Part shown: positions 45,186 through 54,031 of the stretch, piece after piece
Position numbering within the stretch: the stretch's first letter is position 1
How the letters are laid out: each line of letters begins with the position of its first letter
DNA from: an uncultured Eubacterium sp.
Lineage (GTDB): Bacteria; Bacillota; Clostridia; Lachnospirales; Lachnospiraceae
Reading direction: 5' to 3'
Assembly (NCBI GenBank): GCA_910584595.1
Contig: CAJUBQ010000008.1
Span: 1 to 64,000 of the forward strand
Length of the DNA stretch: 64,000 nucleotides
Translations under genes and position numbers: made by a program
The notes under the pieces: model-generated
The model's database searches: none
What the model was told of the DNA's origin: nothing
Seen by the model: only the letters and a program-made list of their open reading frames with translations

Positions 45186-46190
45186 CTAACGCGCACATTT
45201 GTACTGCAGGTCTTCCCAGCGTCTGTCCACTTCCGCCTGGAACTGTGCGAGTAAATGCTCATTGCCTTTCTGGAACAAATGCTTAAATCTGCCCTGCGGC
45301 CTTAAGAAATCTTCGATTGGAAGCTTCTTTTTCGGCTCATAAGATAAGCGCCATGTTCCATGATCGACCTCAAATAACGGCCAATAACATGTCTCAACCG
45401 CCAGTTTGCAGATTTTCATAATTTCCGGCGTATCATAACGCCATCCCCTTGGACATGGCGTCAAAATATTTAAAAAACATGCGCCTTGCGTATAGATTGC
45501 TTTTTCCGCCTTTACATGCAGATCTTTAAAATCCTGTGTCAATGTCGTCTGGGCAACATATGGGACCTCATGATCTGCAATAATTGCAGACAAATCTTTG
45601 CGGTTCTGCATTTTCCCATTGGAAGCGCTACCAACAGGCGTCGTCGTCGTATCCGCATACATCGGTGTTGCTGACGAACGCTGAATGCCTGTGTTCATAT
45701 AAGCTCCATTGTCATAGCAGACATAGACCATATCATGTCCGCGCTCCATCGCCCCCGACAAAGACTGAAATCCAATATCGTACGTACCGCCGTCGCCGCC
45801 AAATGTAATAAATTTAAAGTTTTCATTTTCCGGCAGCTTTCCACGTTTTTTTAATGCTTTATAAGCTGTTTCCACACCGCTTAACGTAGCTCCTGCATTT
45901 TCAAATGCATTGTGAATATAACTGTCTTCCCATGCCGTATACGGGTACATGTAAGAAGACACTTCCAGACATCCGGTCGCATTTCCGATCACTGCATGAT
46001 CCTCTTTGTGCAGCGCACGCAAGACCGCACGCACACCGATCGTAGCTCCGCAGCCGGCACACATCCGATGCCCCGGCGCCAGACGTTCCGGCTGATTTAC
46101 CCAGTCTTTCAGACGGTATCCGCCTTTTTCCTTACCGGCGGTTTGCGCCTCACCCCGGACTCCTGTTTTTTGTTCTGTCTGATTCTCCAC
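45186..46190 (-). CDS. porB: 2-oxoacid:ferredoxin oxidoreductase, β (TPP) subunit
   Basis: A 334-residue subunit with the thiamine diphosphate motif FGGDGGTYDIGFQSL then DNGAYMNTG, and the Cys pair MCAGCGATIG for an Fe-S cluster. It starts with GTG (46188-46190) preceded by GGAGG at good spacing. The ~25 residues before RLKDWVNQPERL are a Gln/Gly/Lys-rich extension. With α, γ and δ subunits it oxidises pyruvate or a related 2-oxoacid to the acyl-CoA, reducing ferredoxin. It lies 9 nt after porA. Confidence 0.92.
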   Translation of the reverse strand: MENQTEQKTGVRGEAQTAGKEKGGYRLKDWVNQPERLAPGHRMCAGCGATIGVRAVLRALHKEDHAVIGNATGCLEVSSYMYPYTAWEDSYIHNAFENAGATLSGVETAYKALKKRGKLPENENFKFITFGGDGGTYDIGFQSLSGAMERGHDMVYVCYDNGAYMNTGIQRSSATPMYADTTTTPVGSASNGKMQNRKDLSAIIADHEVPYVAQTTLTQDFKDLHVKAEKAIYTQGACFLNILTPCPRGWRYDTPEIMKICKLAVETCYWPLFEVDHGTWRLSYEPKKKLPIEDFLRPQGRFKHLFQKGNEHLLAQFQAEVDRRWEDLQYKCAR

Positions 46191-46199
46191 TGTATCCTC

Positions 46200-47381
46200 C
46201 TACTTCCGTAACCCTATATACTGATATTGCTCCGGCTTTTTCCCATGCAATACGGCATCTTCCAGCTGCCGAAACACTTCATAAACTTCCTTTACCGTAA
46301 AATCACGTCCGCCTAATCCATAAATGTAATTCACAGTTTCTATCCTGATTTTATTTCGAAACAATGCTGCATCCGTCTCACAGCCCAAAGGCCCGCCATT
46401 TCCATTATAGCTTTCACATCGATCCAACACAGCTGCCATTTTGCAGTTCTTAAGCGCCTCTGCCAGCTCTTTCGCAGGAAACGGACGAAAGACTCTTAGT
46501 TTTATCACGCCAACTTTTTTTCCTTTGGCACGCAAATCATCCACAGCCTGTTTTGCGGTACCCGCAGCAGAACCGATCAGAACCATAATATAATCGGCAT
46601 CTTTCGTACGGTACTCTTCAAAAAAGCCATAGCTTCTGCCTGATATTTTCTGAAACCGCCTGGCTACCTCTAAAATGACTTCTTTGGCATGTTCCATTGC
46701 AAGCGCCTGATTCTTCCTTGCTTCCATCACATAAGCAGATGCAGAATACGGGCCAACTGCCATCGGCTTTCCGGGATTGAGCAAATATTCCTCCGGTTCG
46801 TATTCACCGACAAATGTTTTTACCGTCTGGTCGTCGAGCAGCTCTATGTTTTCTACCGCATGGCTTGTAATAAATCCATCCTGACAAATCATGACCGGCA
46901 AATGTACATCTTTATGCTCCGCAATCGGATATGCCTGAATAAAGTTATCATAAGCTTCCTGATTATTTTCTGCGTAAATCTGAATCCATCCGGTATCTCT
47001 GGCGCCCATCCCGTCTGTATGGTCGCAATTGATATTAATGGGCCCGGATAACGTACGATTTACAAGCGCAAGCGCCACCGGCATCCGGTTAGAAGCTGCC
47101 AGCAGCAGTTCTTCCCACATGAGCGCAAGTCCTGCCGAAGAAGTGGCAGTAAGGCTTCTGGCTCCCGCCGCTTCCGCTCCAATCGCCGCACTCATAGAAG
47201 AATGCTCGCTTTCTACAGGAATAAACTCCGTATCGATCTCACCGTTTGCAATATAAGAAGACACCATCTGCGGAATCTCTGTAGAAGGCGTAATCGGAAA
47301 CGCCGGCATAACGTCTGGATTGATCTGGCGGATTGCATAAGAGACAGCCTCATTGCCGGACATACGATCTTTGATTGCCAT
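46200..47381 (-). CDS. porA: 2-oxoacid:ferredoxin oxidoreductase, α subunit
   Basis: A 393-residue subunit starting MAIKDRMSGNEAVSYAI. GGAGGGGAG precedes the ATG at 47379-47381; the longer frame with 18 extra residues starts inside the porD 3' end. The conserved pyrimidine-binding region (FPITPSTEIPQ, ESEHSSMSAAIGAEAAGARS) and domain II (RVFRPFPAKEL) are clear. It starts 2 nt after the porD stop. Pyruvate is the likely substrate by similarity of the α/β sequences to Thermotoga- and archaeal-type POR, but 2-ketoisovalerate type enzymes look alike. Confidence 0.92.
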   Translation of the reverse strand: MAIKDRMSGNEAVSYAIRQINPDVMPAFPITPSTEIPQMVSSYIANGEIDTEFIPVESEHSSMSAAIGAEAAGARSLTATSSAGLALMWEELLLAASNRMPVALALVNRTLSGPININCDHTDGMGARDTGWIQIYAENNQEAYDNFIQAYPIAEHKDVHLPVMICQDGFITSHAVENIELLDDQTVKTFVGEYEPEEYLLNPGKPMAVGPYSASAYVMEARKNQALAMEHAKEVILEVARRFQKISGRSYGFFEEYRTKDADYIMVLIGSAAGTAKQAVDDLRAKGKKVGVIKLRVFRPFPAKELAEALKNCKMAAVLDRCESYNGNGGPLGCETDAALFRNKIRIETVNYIYGLGGRDFTVKEVYEVFRQLEDAVLHGKKPEQYQYIGLRK

Positions 47382-47383
47382 CG

Positions 47384-47686
47384 TTATCTCCCCTCCTTCA
47401 TCGTTATTGCGTGAAACGGACAGACATTGGCACAAATCCCGCAGCCTTTGCAGTGATCGAAATCAAAGTCTCCCCGTACCCCATCGGTGACCGGTATGCT
47501 CGAATCCGGACAAACCGGCACACAGAGCATACACTGTCTGCACAAATCTGCATGAAAAACAGGCGTGCTTGTCCTCCACTCACCTGTTTGAAAATATTTT
47601 GAAGTCCCCGGAGCAAACATCATCAGGCCTTCAGTCAGATCCTGATGCCTTGTCTGCTCATCTATTTTATGTACATCTGTTCTCAT
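47384..47686 (-). CDS. porD: 2-oxoacid:ferredoxin oxidoreductase, δ (ferredoxin) subunit
   Basis: A 100-residue ferredoxin-type subunit with two 4Fe-4S motifs: CRQCMLCVPVCPDS and CKGCGICANVCPFH. GAGGA precedes the ATG. It transfers electrons from the TPP site of the β subunit to external ferredoxin. It is the second gene of the operon, 56 nt after porC and 2 nt before porA. Confidence 0.93.
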   Translation of the reverse strand: MRTDVHKIDEQTRHQDLTEGLMMFAPGTSKYFQTGEWRTSTPVFHADLCRQCMLCVPVCPDSSIPVTDGVRGDFDFDHCKGCGICANVCPFHAITMKEGR

Positions 47687-47742
47687 AAATATTTATCCTC
47701 AATTTAATTATCAGTCTGTTGTCGTTTTGATATGCGTCAGCT

Positions 47743-48354
47743 TTAGGCGCTTTTTCTTACATTCTGTTTTAATACTTCTTCCAGCACTTCGAAAGTCTCA
47801 TACAATGCCTGCATATTTCCTTCTATCACTTCCGGTTTTTTCGCAAATTTGTGTCCATACAAAGTGCGCATTTCCTTTAAAAACGCATCTTTTTCCATCA
47901 CGCCGCTGACCGCAACCGCCGCTGCAAGCATCGGGGAATTTGGAAAATTCTTTCCAAGCGTTTCCTCTGAAATTTTTCTTGCGTCTACCGTATACACATT
48001 CCCCTGATATCCATTTAAGAAAGGCAAGATTTCTTTTCTCGTTTTTGGAGTGTTAATAATCAAAGCTCCTTCTTTTTTAAGTCCTGCTGTTACATCAACC
48101 GAATGCAGCAGCGTCTCGTCCACAACAAGAACGAGATCAGGCGTATAAATATTGGAATGCACGCGAATTGGTTCTTTGCCAATTCTGTTATAAGCAGTAA
48201 TCGGCGCACCCATACGCTCCGGGCCATACTCCGGAAATCCCTGTACATACTGTCCTGTCTGAAATGCTGCGTCAGCCAGTAATAACGCTGCTGTCTTGGC
48301 GCCCTGGCCGCCTCTTCCATGCCATCTGATCTCAATTCCATTGTTCATTTCCAT
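47743..48354 (-). CDS. porC: 2-oxoacid:ferredoxin oxidoreductase, γ subunit
   Basis: A 203-residue γ subunit with the family start IEIRWHGRGGQGAKTAALLL, then FPEYGPERMGAP and SPMLAAAVAVSG. AAGGAG precedes the ATG. It is the first gene of porC-porD-porA-porB-lysR and has a consensus promoter about 155 nt upstream (48508-48536). Confidence 0.92.
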   Translation of the reverse strand: MEMNNGIEIRWHGRGGQGAKTAALLLADAAFQTGQYVQGFPEYGPERMGAPITAYNRIGKEPIRVHSNIYTPDLVLVVDETLLHSVDVTAGLKKEGALIINTPKTRKEILPFLNGYQGNVYTVDARKISEETLGKNFPNSPMLAAAVAVSGVMEKDAFLKEMRTLYGHKFAKKPEVIEGNMQALYETFEVLEEVLKQNVRKSA

Positions 48355-48413
48355 AATCTCCTTTATTCATGATCTTAGAAACTGTTCTTGATAAATTGAA
48401 TTGCTACAGTTCC

Positions 48414-48445
48414 GTAACAGTTCCATGGGTTATCTGAACTGTTAC
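48414..48445. repeat. Partial copy (32 bp) of the 137-bp palindromic repeat
   Basis: The 32-bp stretch beginning GTAACAGTTCCATGGG and ending CTGAACTGTTAC is the exact reverse complement of the first 32 bp of the repeat at 58396. It lies in the por leader and forms an own stem of about 12 bp. Confidence 0.7.
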
Positions 48446-48507
48446 ACAGTTTCTTATAATTCTTAACATTTAAAGCAATACCTGCTTCCGTTTTCTCAAC
48501 GAATTCT

Positions 48508-48562
48508 ATTATAATCACATGCCCTTCTTTTGTAAAGTGAAAGTGTGAGAATTTTTCACTTT
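48508..48562 (-). promoter_or_regulatory. por promoter with inverted-repeat operator
   Basis: On the minus strand, -35 TTTACA (48531-48536) and -10 TATAAT (48508-48513) are spaced 17 nt. An inverted repeat AAAGTGAAA/TTTCACTTT (48534-48542 and 48554-48562, gap 11) overlaps the -35 box from upstream, the usual place of a LysR-type binding site. The promoter is strong by consensus; the LysR assignment is inference. Confidence 0.7.
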
Positions 48563-48610
48563 AAAGATGAATTTTATTCACCTTTAAAAGCAAAAAAACA
48601 GATACCCCCT

Positions 48611-48669
48611 TTCAGAGCGTGTTTGAAACTCAGTTTTGTAAGATATCATTCATTCAAACACACTCTGAA
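48611..48669. terminator. Palindromic repeat downstream of the Ig-like protein gene
   Basis: TTCAGAGCGTGTTTGAA (48611-48627) pairs with TTCAAACACACTCTGAA at the other end (to 48669), enclosing about 25 nt. It is a member of the AGAGCGTGTTTGAAA family and probably serves as the transcription end of the 844-residue protein gene. Confidence 0.65.
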
Positions 48670-48689
48670 GTATCTGCTTTTGCTGCTAT

Positions 48690-51224
48690 TTAACGATTTG
48701 TAAATGTCCTGCCAACCGGAATCATATAATCTACATTTACTTTCAGCTGTCCTTTAATCGTAACAACGGAACGAATTGTAATCGTATTAATATGAATCTG
48801 CTCGCCGCTGCTTACCAGCACCGATGAACCCGGCTGATTCGAACCTGTTACCGTACAATCCATAAGCTGGTCGTCTTTTGCAAGCTGAATACAATCCAAA
48901 GCCATCTGATAAGCTGTCTGTACAGACGTACTTGTAGTCAGGCTTCGAATACTGTAATCCGGTATTGCCTGTGTATCTGTAAGCTCAATATTTGCAGTTG
49001 CCGCCTTTTCTTCATTTCTCCATTGTCCCTGATAAGAAGACTGCTGATAATATTTCAGTGTAACCGTATAAATGCCCTTCTCCGCCTTCGTACAGAAAAT
49101 ACCGCCGTTATTTCCTATCGCGCCTATATAAATCGGACTCAGCTCCAGTTTACTGCCGGATTTGATGGCGCTGTCAGACGTAACTGTCATCCTCGTATCA
49201 TATTTGGAGCTTCCTTTTTGAATCAACGCAGACTCGAAAGGAATATATTTTTCAAATACGCCTCCGCGATACTGCGCCAGACGCACAGTAATCTTCGGCA
49301 GATTTGACATATCTGTATTTTCATTAATCACCATATCCAGTGACGGAGCGCTTACTTCTGCCTGATAGGTAAGCACGCCTGTTGTCGGAGGAGCAGACAC
49401 AATTACGGTAAAGTTCTGATTTAATGTAACGCCGCCTGACGTAAGCGCCAGAACGCAGTTATAGATTCCCGCCGCTGCTGAATGCGCCGTTACTACAACG
49501 CTGTTCAAAGACGGTTCATATTTTGCAATTGTACGGCCATAAGATTCTGTCACCGTTCCCGTTGCATTTGTCAGCGCAAGATTCTCTCCGTACTGGTCTT
49601 TTGCAGTAACTGGCACTATTTTCTGATATTCATCCACTGGTACGTTAGACATCGCAATCGCAGTCTCTTTCATCTGGATCGACGCTAAATAACGGCCTGC
49701 CTTTACCGTTACTTCATAAGAATATGTAACCGGAATCGTCCCCTGCATTGCCGTAACAACAACCGTAACCGTTCCTGCCTTTATCGGCGTCAGTTTTCCT
49801 TCTGCACTGACGATCAGACTGTCCGGATCTGATGAGGAATAAGTAATTCTGTCATAAGCGATTGCTGTTCCATTTTTATTATATGCAGCAAAATGTGCAT
49901 ACATCGTATCGCCAATTGCTACCTCACGCACTTCCGGATCACGGAACGTTGGCGTCTGTACACTTTTCGTCAATGTAAACTTTGCTTCGGAAGCTTCTTC
50001 CGCCATCTGCTCCACACAGACAATCGTCTTCGTATCTGTCAGACGCGTACCATCAATTGCCGTATATTCCAGCGTTACATTCGCAATACTTCCAATCGTC
50101 GTCATAAACAGTTTATTTGTCTGCTGATCCAGCAGTCCGTTCGTCACATTTGCAGAATAACGGAACGTACCGCTCTTTACATTTTCTGTTACATCAATAT
50201 TTTTTGCATCATGAAACGCATATTCAATCGTCGTATACTTACCTGCCTGTGCAGACGTCGTCGTAATCGTCAGCTTTGCCGGCTTACCGACACTGGCGGT
50301 AAAATCTTTCGTATAACCCGCACAGGAAACTGTATAGACTTTGCCGTCCATAAAACTCGTAGCTGTCGTTACATAAACCGTCTTTCCATCTTCCGCATAG
50401 CTTACTTTCTTTACAACAACAGTTGTCTCACCGGACTTAATGGAAAAATCCGCTTCTTTCAGTTTCACCGCCGGAGCTGTCCCAAACGTAACTTTAAATC
50501 CGTTGGATGCCGTCTGCTCAATGTTTTCTATAAACGTACCGACCGTCGCCTGTATCTGCTTCGTACAAAGCGCCGCGCCCTTTGCAGAATTTCTTGCTGT
50601 TGCCGTAATCGTATACTCTCCGGACTGTGTTGGCGTCCATGCGCCATCCTGCGTAATCTGCGAAGAACAGTCTGTACCTTTGGCATCCTTAACTTCCCAG
50701 TATACCTTACTCGTCGCATTTAACGGCGTCATAACCGCCCGCAGCTTATAAGTCTCACCGGACTTTAACTGTTTTAAATCGTTAATGCCTGTCGTATCAA
50801 TATTAATTGCTTTCGCTTTACTCTGAAGCTTTCCTGCAAAAGTCAGCTTATTCACCAGCTTCCACTTTGCCGTATAAACATTCACCGTAATGCGAATCCG
50901 TTCGCCTGCCGCATAAGCTGATTCTCCATTGCTGTCAATTGTCAGCTTATTTGTCGCTGTAGCGCCTTTTGCAATCACCTTTTTCGTATCAAAAGACGCC
51001 CATTTTTTACCTTTTCCTGTGATGTGCCATTTTAATATGTAACCTTTCTGCACATTATTGACCTGGATATCATAAATGCCCTGATTGGCACGATTTTCAT
51101 AAAAGGTCGAGTAAGTCGTCTGAAACGCCGGGTCTGCCGCGGCCTGCACCGAGATCGGCATACCTGTGAGAATCATCACAACTGCTAAAAATAACGCCAG
51201 TTCTTTCAAAATCTTTTGAGACAT
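48690..51224 (-). CDS. Secreted protein with bacterial Ig-like (Big_2) domains
   Basis: An 844-residue exported protein with a signal peptide (LALFLAVVMILTGMPISVQAA, cut near residue 30). The rest is β-rich: repeated modules of about 90 residues with Big_2-like features (TVTVVVTAMQGTIPVTYSYEVT near 500; SGEYTITATARN near 210; GTATVTES near 560). There is no LPXTG motif, SLH domain or C-terminal membrane anchor, so it is either released or held by non-covalent contact. AAGGAGGG precedes the ATG. It is a single-gene unit. The role is unknown: a surface/adhesion or cell-wall matrix function is plausible. Confidence 0.8.
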   Translation of the reverse strand: MSQKILKELALFLAVVMILTGMPISVQAAADPAFQTTYSTFYENRANQGIYDIQVNNVQKGYILKWHITGKGKKWASFDTKKVIAKGATATNKLTIDSNGESAYAAGERIRITVNVYTAKWKLVNKLTFAGKLQSKAKAINIDTTGINDLKQLKSGETYKLRAVMTPLNATSKVYWEVKDAKGTDCSSQITQDGAWTPTQSGEYTITATARNSAKGAALCTKQIQATVGTFIENIEQTASNGFKVTFGTAPAVKLKEADFSIKSGETTVVVKKVSYAEDGKTVYVTTATSFMDGKVYTVSCAGYTKDFTASVGKPAKLTITTTSAQAGKYTTIEYAFHDAKNIDVTENVKSGTFRYSANVTNGLLDQQTNKLFMTTIGSIANVTLEYTAIDGTRLTDTKTIVCVEQMAEEASEAKFTLTKSVQTPTFRDPEVREVAIGDTMYAHFAAYNKNGTAIAYDRITYSSSDPDSLIVSAEGKLTPIKAGTVTVVVTAMQGTIPVTYSYEVTVKAGRYLASIQMKETAIAMSNVPVDEYQKIVPVTAKDQYGENLALTNATGTVTESYGRTIAKYEPSLNSVVVTAHSAAAGIYNCVLALTSGGVTLNQNFTVIVSAPPTTGVLTYQAEVSAPSLDMVINENTDMSNLPKITVRLAQYRGGVFEKYIPFESALIQKGSSKYDTRMTVTSDSAIKSGSKLELSPIYIGAIGNNGGIFCTKAEKGIYTVTLKYYQQSSYQGQWRNEEKAATANIELTDTQAIPDYSIRSLTTSTSVQTAYQMALDCIQLAKDDQLMDCTVTGSNQPGSSVLVSSGEQIHINTITIRSVVTIKGQLKVNVDYMIPVGRTFTNR

Positions 51225-51331
51225 TGTTGCCCTCCTTCTTTACTAATAATTAAGATTGTTATATTTTACCACTTTTTGATCGGATTTACAACATGTCCAG
51301 GCAGATAATTTTTTAATCTGTATTGTCCCGG

Positions 51332-51469
51332 TGTATCAGTTCAGATAACCCATGGAACTGTTATGTATCCAGCCATTAGAAATCGCTTCGCGATGGGCTG
51401 TATACCTGGCAGCCACTGCATCTTCATACGGTCAGCGCAGTAAATGCGCAGACCTGCCTGAACTGTTAC
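51332..51469. repeat. 137-bp palindromic repeat, copy A
   Basis: The ends GTATCAGTTCAG and CTGAACTGTTAC are inverted. Inside are three hairpins: AGTTCAGATAACCCATGGAAC, ATCCAGCC/GGGCTGTAT with ATCGCTTCGCGAT at its tip, and GGTCAGCGCAG/TGCGCAGACC. It aligns over its whole length with 58396-58531 in the same orientation. It is noncoding and lies between the Ig-like protein gene and the end of the split permease. Confidence 0.75.
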
Positions 51470-51495
51470 GTCCTGTGTTGCTTTACTCACCCAAT

Positions 51496-51581
51496 GTCAT
51501 TTACTTAAAGAAATTTCTGCTTAAAAAACTGAATTTCCCTAAAGTAAATGACATTTATATTCCATATCAAACACGCTCTAG
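51496..51581. repeat. Hairpin plus AGAGCGTGTTTGATA repeat end downstream of the split permease
   Basis: AATGTCATTTACTT (from 51497) pairs with AAAGTAAATGACATTT (to 51557), a long-range stem. It is followed at 51567-51581 by ATCAAACACGCTCTAG, the reverse complement of the repeat-family end. The TAG stop codon of the permease fragment (51578-51580) is part of this end. Confidence 0.5.
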
Positions 51582-51693
51582 GACAAAGATTTTTTCTGAT
51601 ATAATTTTTCAAACAGACCCAGTATCAGGTAAAGTCCCATTGCAATGATACATAGAATCAATATGGATAATATTACCCAGTCCATTTTAAACA
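51578..51693 (-). pseudogene. C-terminal fragment of the ABC transporter permease split by the integrative element
   Basis: The minus strand reads FKMDWVILSILILC, IIAMGLYLILGLFEKLYQ and KKSLS then TAG at 51578-51580. This is the last membrane helix and tail of an SsuC/TauC-type permease. It has no start codon or ribosome site of its own. Joined to the 233-codon N-terminal part at 58612-59310 through the shared TAAACA core, it restores an in-frame 269-residue protein running YGSQVF into KMDWVI. Confidence 0.88.
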
Positions 51694-51712
51694 GATTCGT
51701 TCACAAACAGAT
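51688..51712. other. Left attachment site (core TAAACA plus arm)
   Basis: The core TAAACA (51688-51693) is followed by GATTCGTTCACAAACAGAT (51694-51712), which is the inverted complement of the right arm in 17 of 19 positions. The recombinase stop codon lies inside this arm, the usual attP position. Confidence 0.82.
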
Positions 51713-53332
51713 ATGAAATTCTTTTTTTCTATAGTTAATCTTTTTTACTTCAACCTTCACATTTCCGAAAATATCGAAATGAACAATCATATAATCTGGA
51801 TAAACTTCAATTTTTTCAATATGAGTCTTTAAATTGACCACACTCATATCATAATCTGTGATCGTCTTAATTTCATTTTCCAGCTCTTCGATCCGATCTT
51901 TTTTTTCAGATATTGAATTCTTTTTAACCGCAAGTCCATAACATAAATCTTCTAATTCCGCAATACGTTCTTTCCATTTTGTATCTTTTATATGATAAAT
52001 ATCATCTTCTATCTTATTATCAAGATATCTGTCCAACAAATTCTCTCTGCTGGATTTCAGCTTTTCCAACTCACAGGCAAAAGCCTTTTCCTGCTGTTCT
52101 ATTTCACTTGTATCACTAATCACTTGTTTTAAAATGGCAGATGCAACAGAATAAATGTCTTCTTTCGATTTTGTGTATACTTTTTGTGACAAGTCATAAA
52201 TGAAACTGTCAAGATCTTCTTCTTTGAGATGAATATTATCACAGCCGGCATTTGCTGCTTCATATTTTGATTCTGTTTTACCTTTGGGACTTCTATTATT
52301 TTTTGTCTTTCTGCCTCTCTGCACATATTCTTTACAACTCCAATATACCTTATTTGTTTTACCCGCTACACTCGTGCTTCTCCAAAATGTACTTCCACAT
52401 AATCCACATACTATTTTACTTGTCAATGGATTGGAATTTTTTTTACTTCCTATTATTTTAGTCTTAAAATCTTCTGTAATCAATACATCTGATCTTGCAT
52501 CCATTAATTTATTTGCCTTATTCCATAACTCCTCTGAAACAATTGCAGGTACAATGTTATCATGATAAATCCATTTGTCCTTATTGTTTCTTTCCGTCTT
52601 CTTCGTTTCAAAATTTTTATGTAATATATTCATTACCGCTGTACCTTTATATAATGGATTTCGTACAATCCGTCTTACTGTCTGTTCTGCTATTTTGTTT
52701 CCCTCATGATTATAATATCCATTGTCCTGCAGCATTTTGGCAATTGTACGAGAACCATTATTTTGTGCTGCCATTTCATAAATAAACCTGACCATTTCCG
52801 CTTCTTTATCATTAATTACAACCTGTCTATCTACTTTATCATATCCCCATGTTTTCGATGTAATGATAACATTGCTTCCTGTTTCCTGTCTTTTTCTATG
52901 AGCATTATTAATATTTTTACTTAGACTTCTGCTGTAATCTTCTGCTAATATTGCTTTTATTCCTGTAATTAACGCATCATCCGGGGAATAAAATTTTCTC
53001 TCTAAATAAAAATATAATTTTTTATTATTTTGTACAAGTTTATCTATGAAAAAATACCATTCCTTCGTATTTCTCATTAAGCGATCCTGCGATTTAATCA
53101 CTATGATATCAAATTTATCACCTTCCATGTCTTTAAATAAGCGGTTATATTCTTCTCTTCTTTTTGTAGTCGTACCAGAGCGTCCTTCATCCACATAACC
53201 ATCCATCAACTGCCAGTGATTATCTTCAATCACTTTTATAGATTCTTCTTTTTGATTCACAATGGATGTTGCCTGATTCTCATCATCGGTACTCACCCGA
53301 CAATAATAAACCGCTCTTGGCTTCTCCCTCAT
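51701..53332 (-). CDS. Large serine recombinase (integrase of the 6.9-kb element)
   Basis: A 543-residue recombinase. The resolvase domain is ~1-150 with catalytic Ser14 in YCRVSTDDENQ and the Arg cluster SQDRLMRNTKEW. The recombinase domain is ~165-280 (YKGTAVMN), the zinc ribbon ~310-365 (CGLCGSTFWR, SCKEYVQRGR and a later GCDN), and a coiled coil ~395-500. It should catalyse integration through a 2-bp staggered cut inside the att core. It lies at the very left end of the element, pointing outwards. The gene is intact, so excision may still be possible. Confidence 0.92.
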   Translation of the reverse strand: MREKPRAVYYCRVSTDDENQATSIVNQKEESIKVIEDNHWQLMDGYVDEGRSGTTTKRREEYNRLFKDMEGDKFDIIVIKSQDRLMRNTKEWYFFIDKLVQNNKKLYFYLERKFYSPDDALITGIKAILAEDYSRSLSKNINNAHRKRQETGSNVIITSKTWGYDKVDRQVVINDKEAEMVRFIYEMAAQNNGSRTIAKMLQDNGYYNHEGNKIAEQTVRRIVRNPLYKGTAVMNILHKNFETKKTERNNKDKWIYHDNIVPAIVSEELWNKANKLMDARSDVLITEDFKTKIIGSKKNSNPLTSKIVCGLCGSTFWRSTSVAGKTNKVYWSCKEYVQRGRKTKNNRSPKGKTESKYEAANAGCDNIHLKEEDLDSFIYDLSQKVYTKSKEDIYSVASAILKQVISDTSEIEQQEKAFACELEKLKSSRENLLDRYLDNKIEDDIYHIKDTKWKERIAELEDLCYGLAVKKNSISEKKDRIEELENEIKTITDYDMSVVNLKTHIEKIEVYPDYMIVHFDIFGNVKVEVKKINYRKKEFHICL

Positions 53333-53426
53333 ATAACACCATCCCCTTTTCTTATCACTGTGTCATAATTATTTCATTAATCGCATTTAAACAAATCCTA
53401 TCGTGTGGGCAAATTTCCACACCATA

Positions 53427-53549
53427 TTATTTATATTGATGTATAATAATATTTACCGCTTTATTATATTCATCCATAGTAATTTTATTTTTTTCGAGTA
53501 ATCTTTTAAAAATGAACAATAAATCTTCCTTTATAATATCACCCTCCAT
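53427..53549 (-). CDS. 40-residue SHOCT-like protein upstream of the recombinase
   Basis: The minus strand reads MEGDIIKEDLLFIFKRLL, EKNKITMDEYNKAVNII and ends IHQYK. The pattern LLEKNKIT.DEY is that of the short C-terminal oligomerisation motif (SHOCT). Very similar tiny genes precede serine recombinases in many clostridial elements, where their role is unclear. The ATG lies within a GGAGGG tract rather than behind it, so the true start may be a few codons further in; this lowers confidence. Confidence 0.55.
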   Translation of the reverse strand: MEGDIIKEDLLFIFKRLLEKNKITMDEYNKAVNIIIHQYK

Positions 53550-53962
53550 ATGTATATAATCCATTTTATGGCGAAGATATTGATATGTTACTTTTTACCC
53601 TTATATATTTCTCTGCGTTTCCTTTTTAATAAGATTCACACCTGTTTTTTTATCTTTCCAATTCTTTTCCATAAAGAACACTTATCCCTCAGTGGTATTT
53701 CATTTATCACAATAACTTTTATTCACAACTTCCATGGATTCCATTAATTTCTGCATACAGCAGTTCTCTCTCTCTGCTTTCTTTTTAATAAGGAACTGTA
53801 AATAAAACTCTTAGCCGAGAACTGCGTCTTGACAACAAATGATTTCAACAATCATGGAAGCATCACGATCAAGCAGTCATAAAAATGGCTGTTGTCAGTG
53901 AACTATTGGTATTACAAAAAAATCAGGCCTACATAATCCTACATGATTCGTTGTCAATTCCA
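53550..53962. other. Intergenic region inside the element
   Basis: AT-rich. No convincing gene is seen on either strand. A stretch at about 53800-53900 has a more balanced composition and may be decayed coding sequence, but no protein family was recognised. Confidence 0.35.
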
Positions 53963-53991
53963 TAGACTTTATGCTCTGGATGTGATATACT
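53963..53991 (+). promoter_or_regulatory. Promoter of the coiled-coil gene
   Basis: TAGACT (53963-53968) and TATACT (53986-53991) are spaced 17 nt, about 40 nt before the start of the plus-strand coiled-coil gene. The -10 is good; the -35 is weak. Confidence 0.5.
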
Positions 53992-54031
53992 ACCATCAAC
54001 AGCACACCAAATATAAAAGGAGCGTGATCAT

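Noticed and set aside
49893..50723. Open frame of 276 codons on the plus strand
   Set aside because: It lies entirely antisense to the Ig-like protein gene, starts without a ribosome site and has an implausible Arg/Cys-rich composition.
51352..51648. Plus-strand open frame of 98 codons
   Set aside because: It runs through the palindromic repeat and the permease C-terminal fragment; no ribosome site and no sensible protein.
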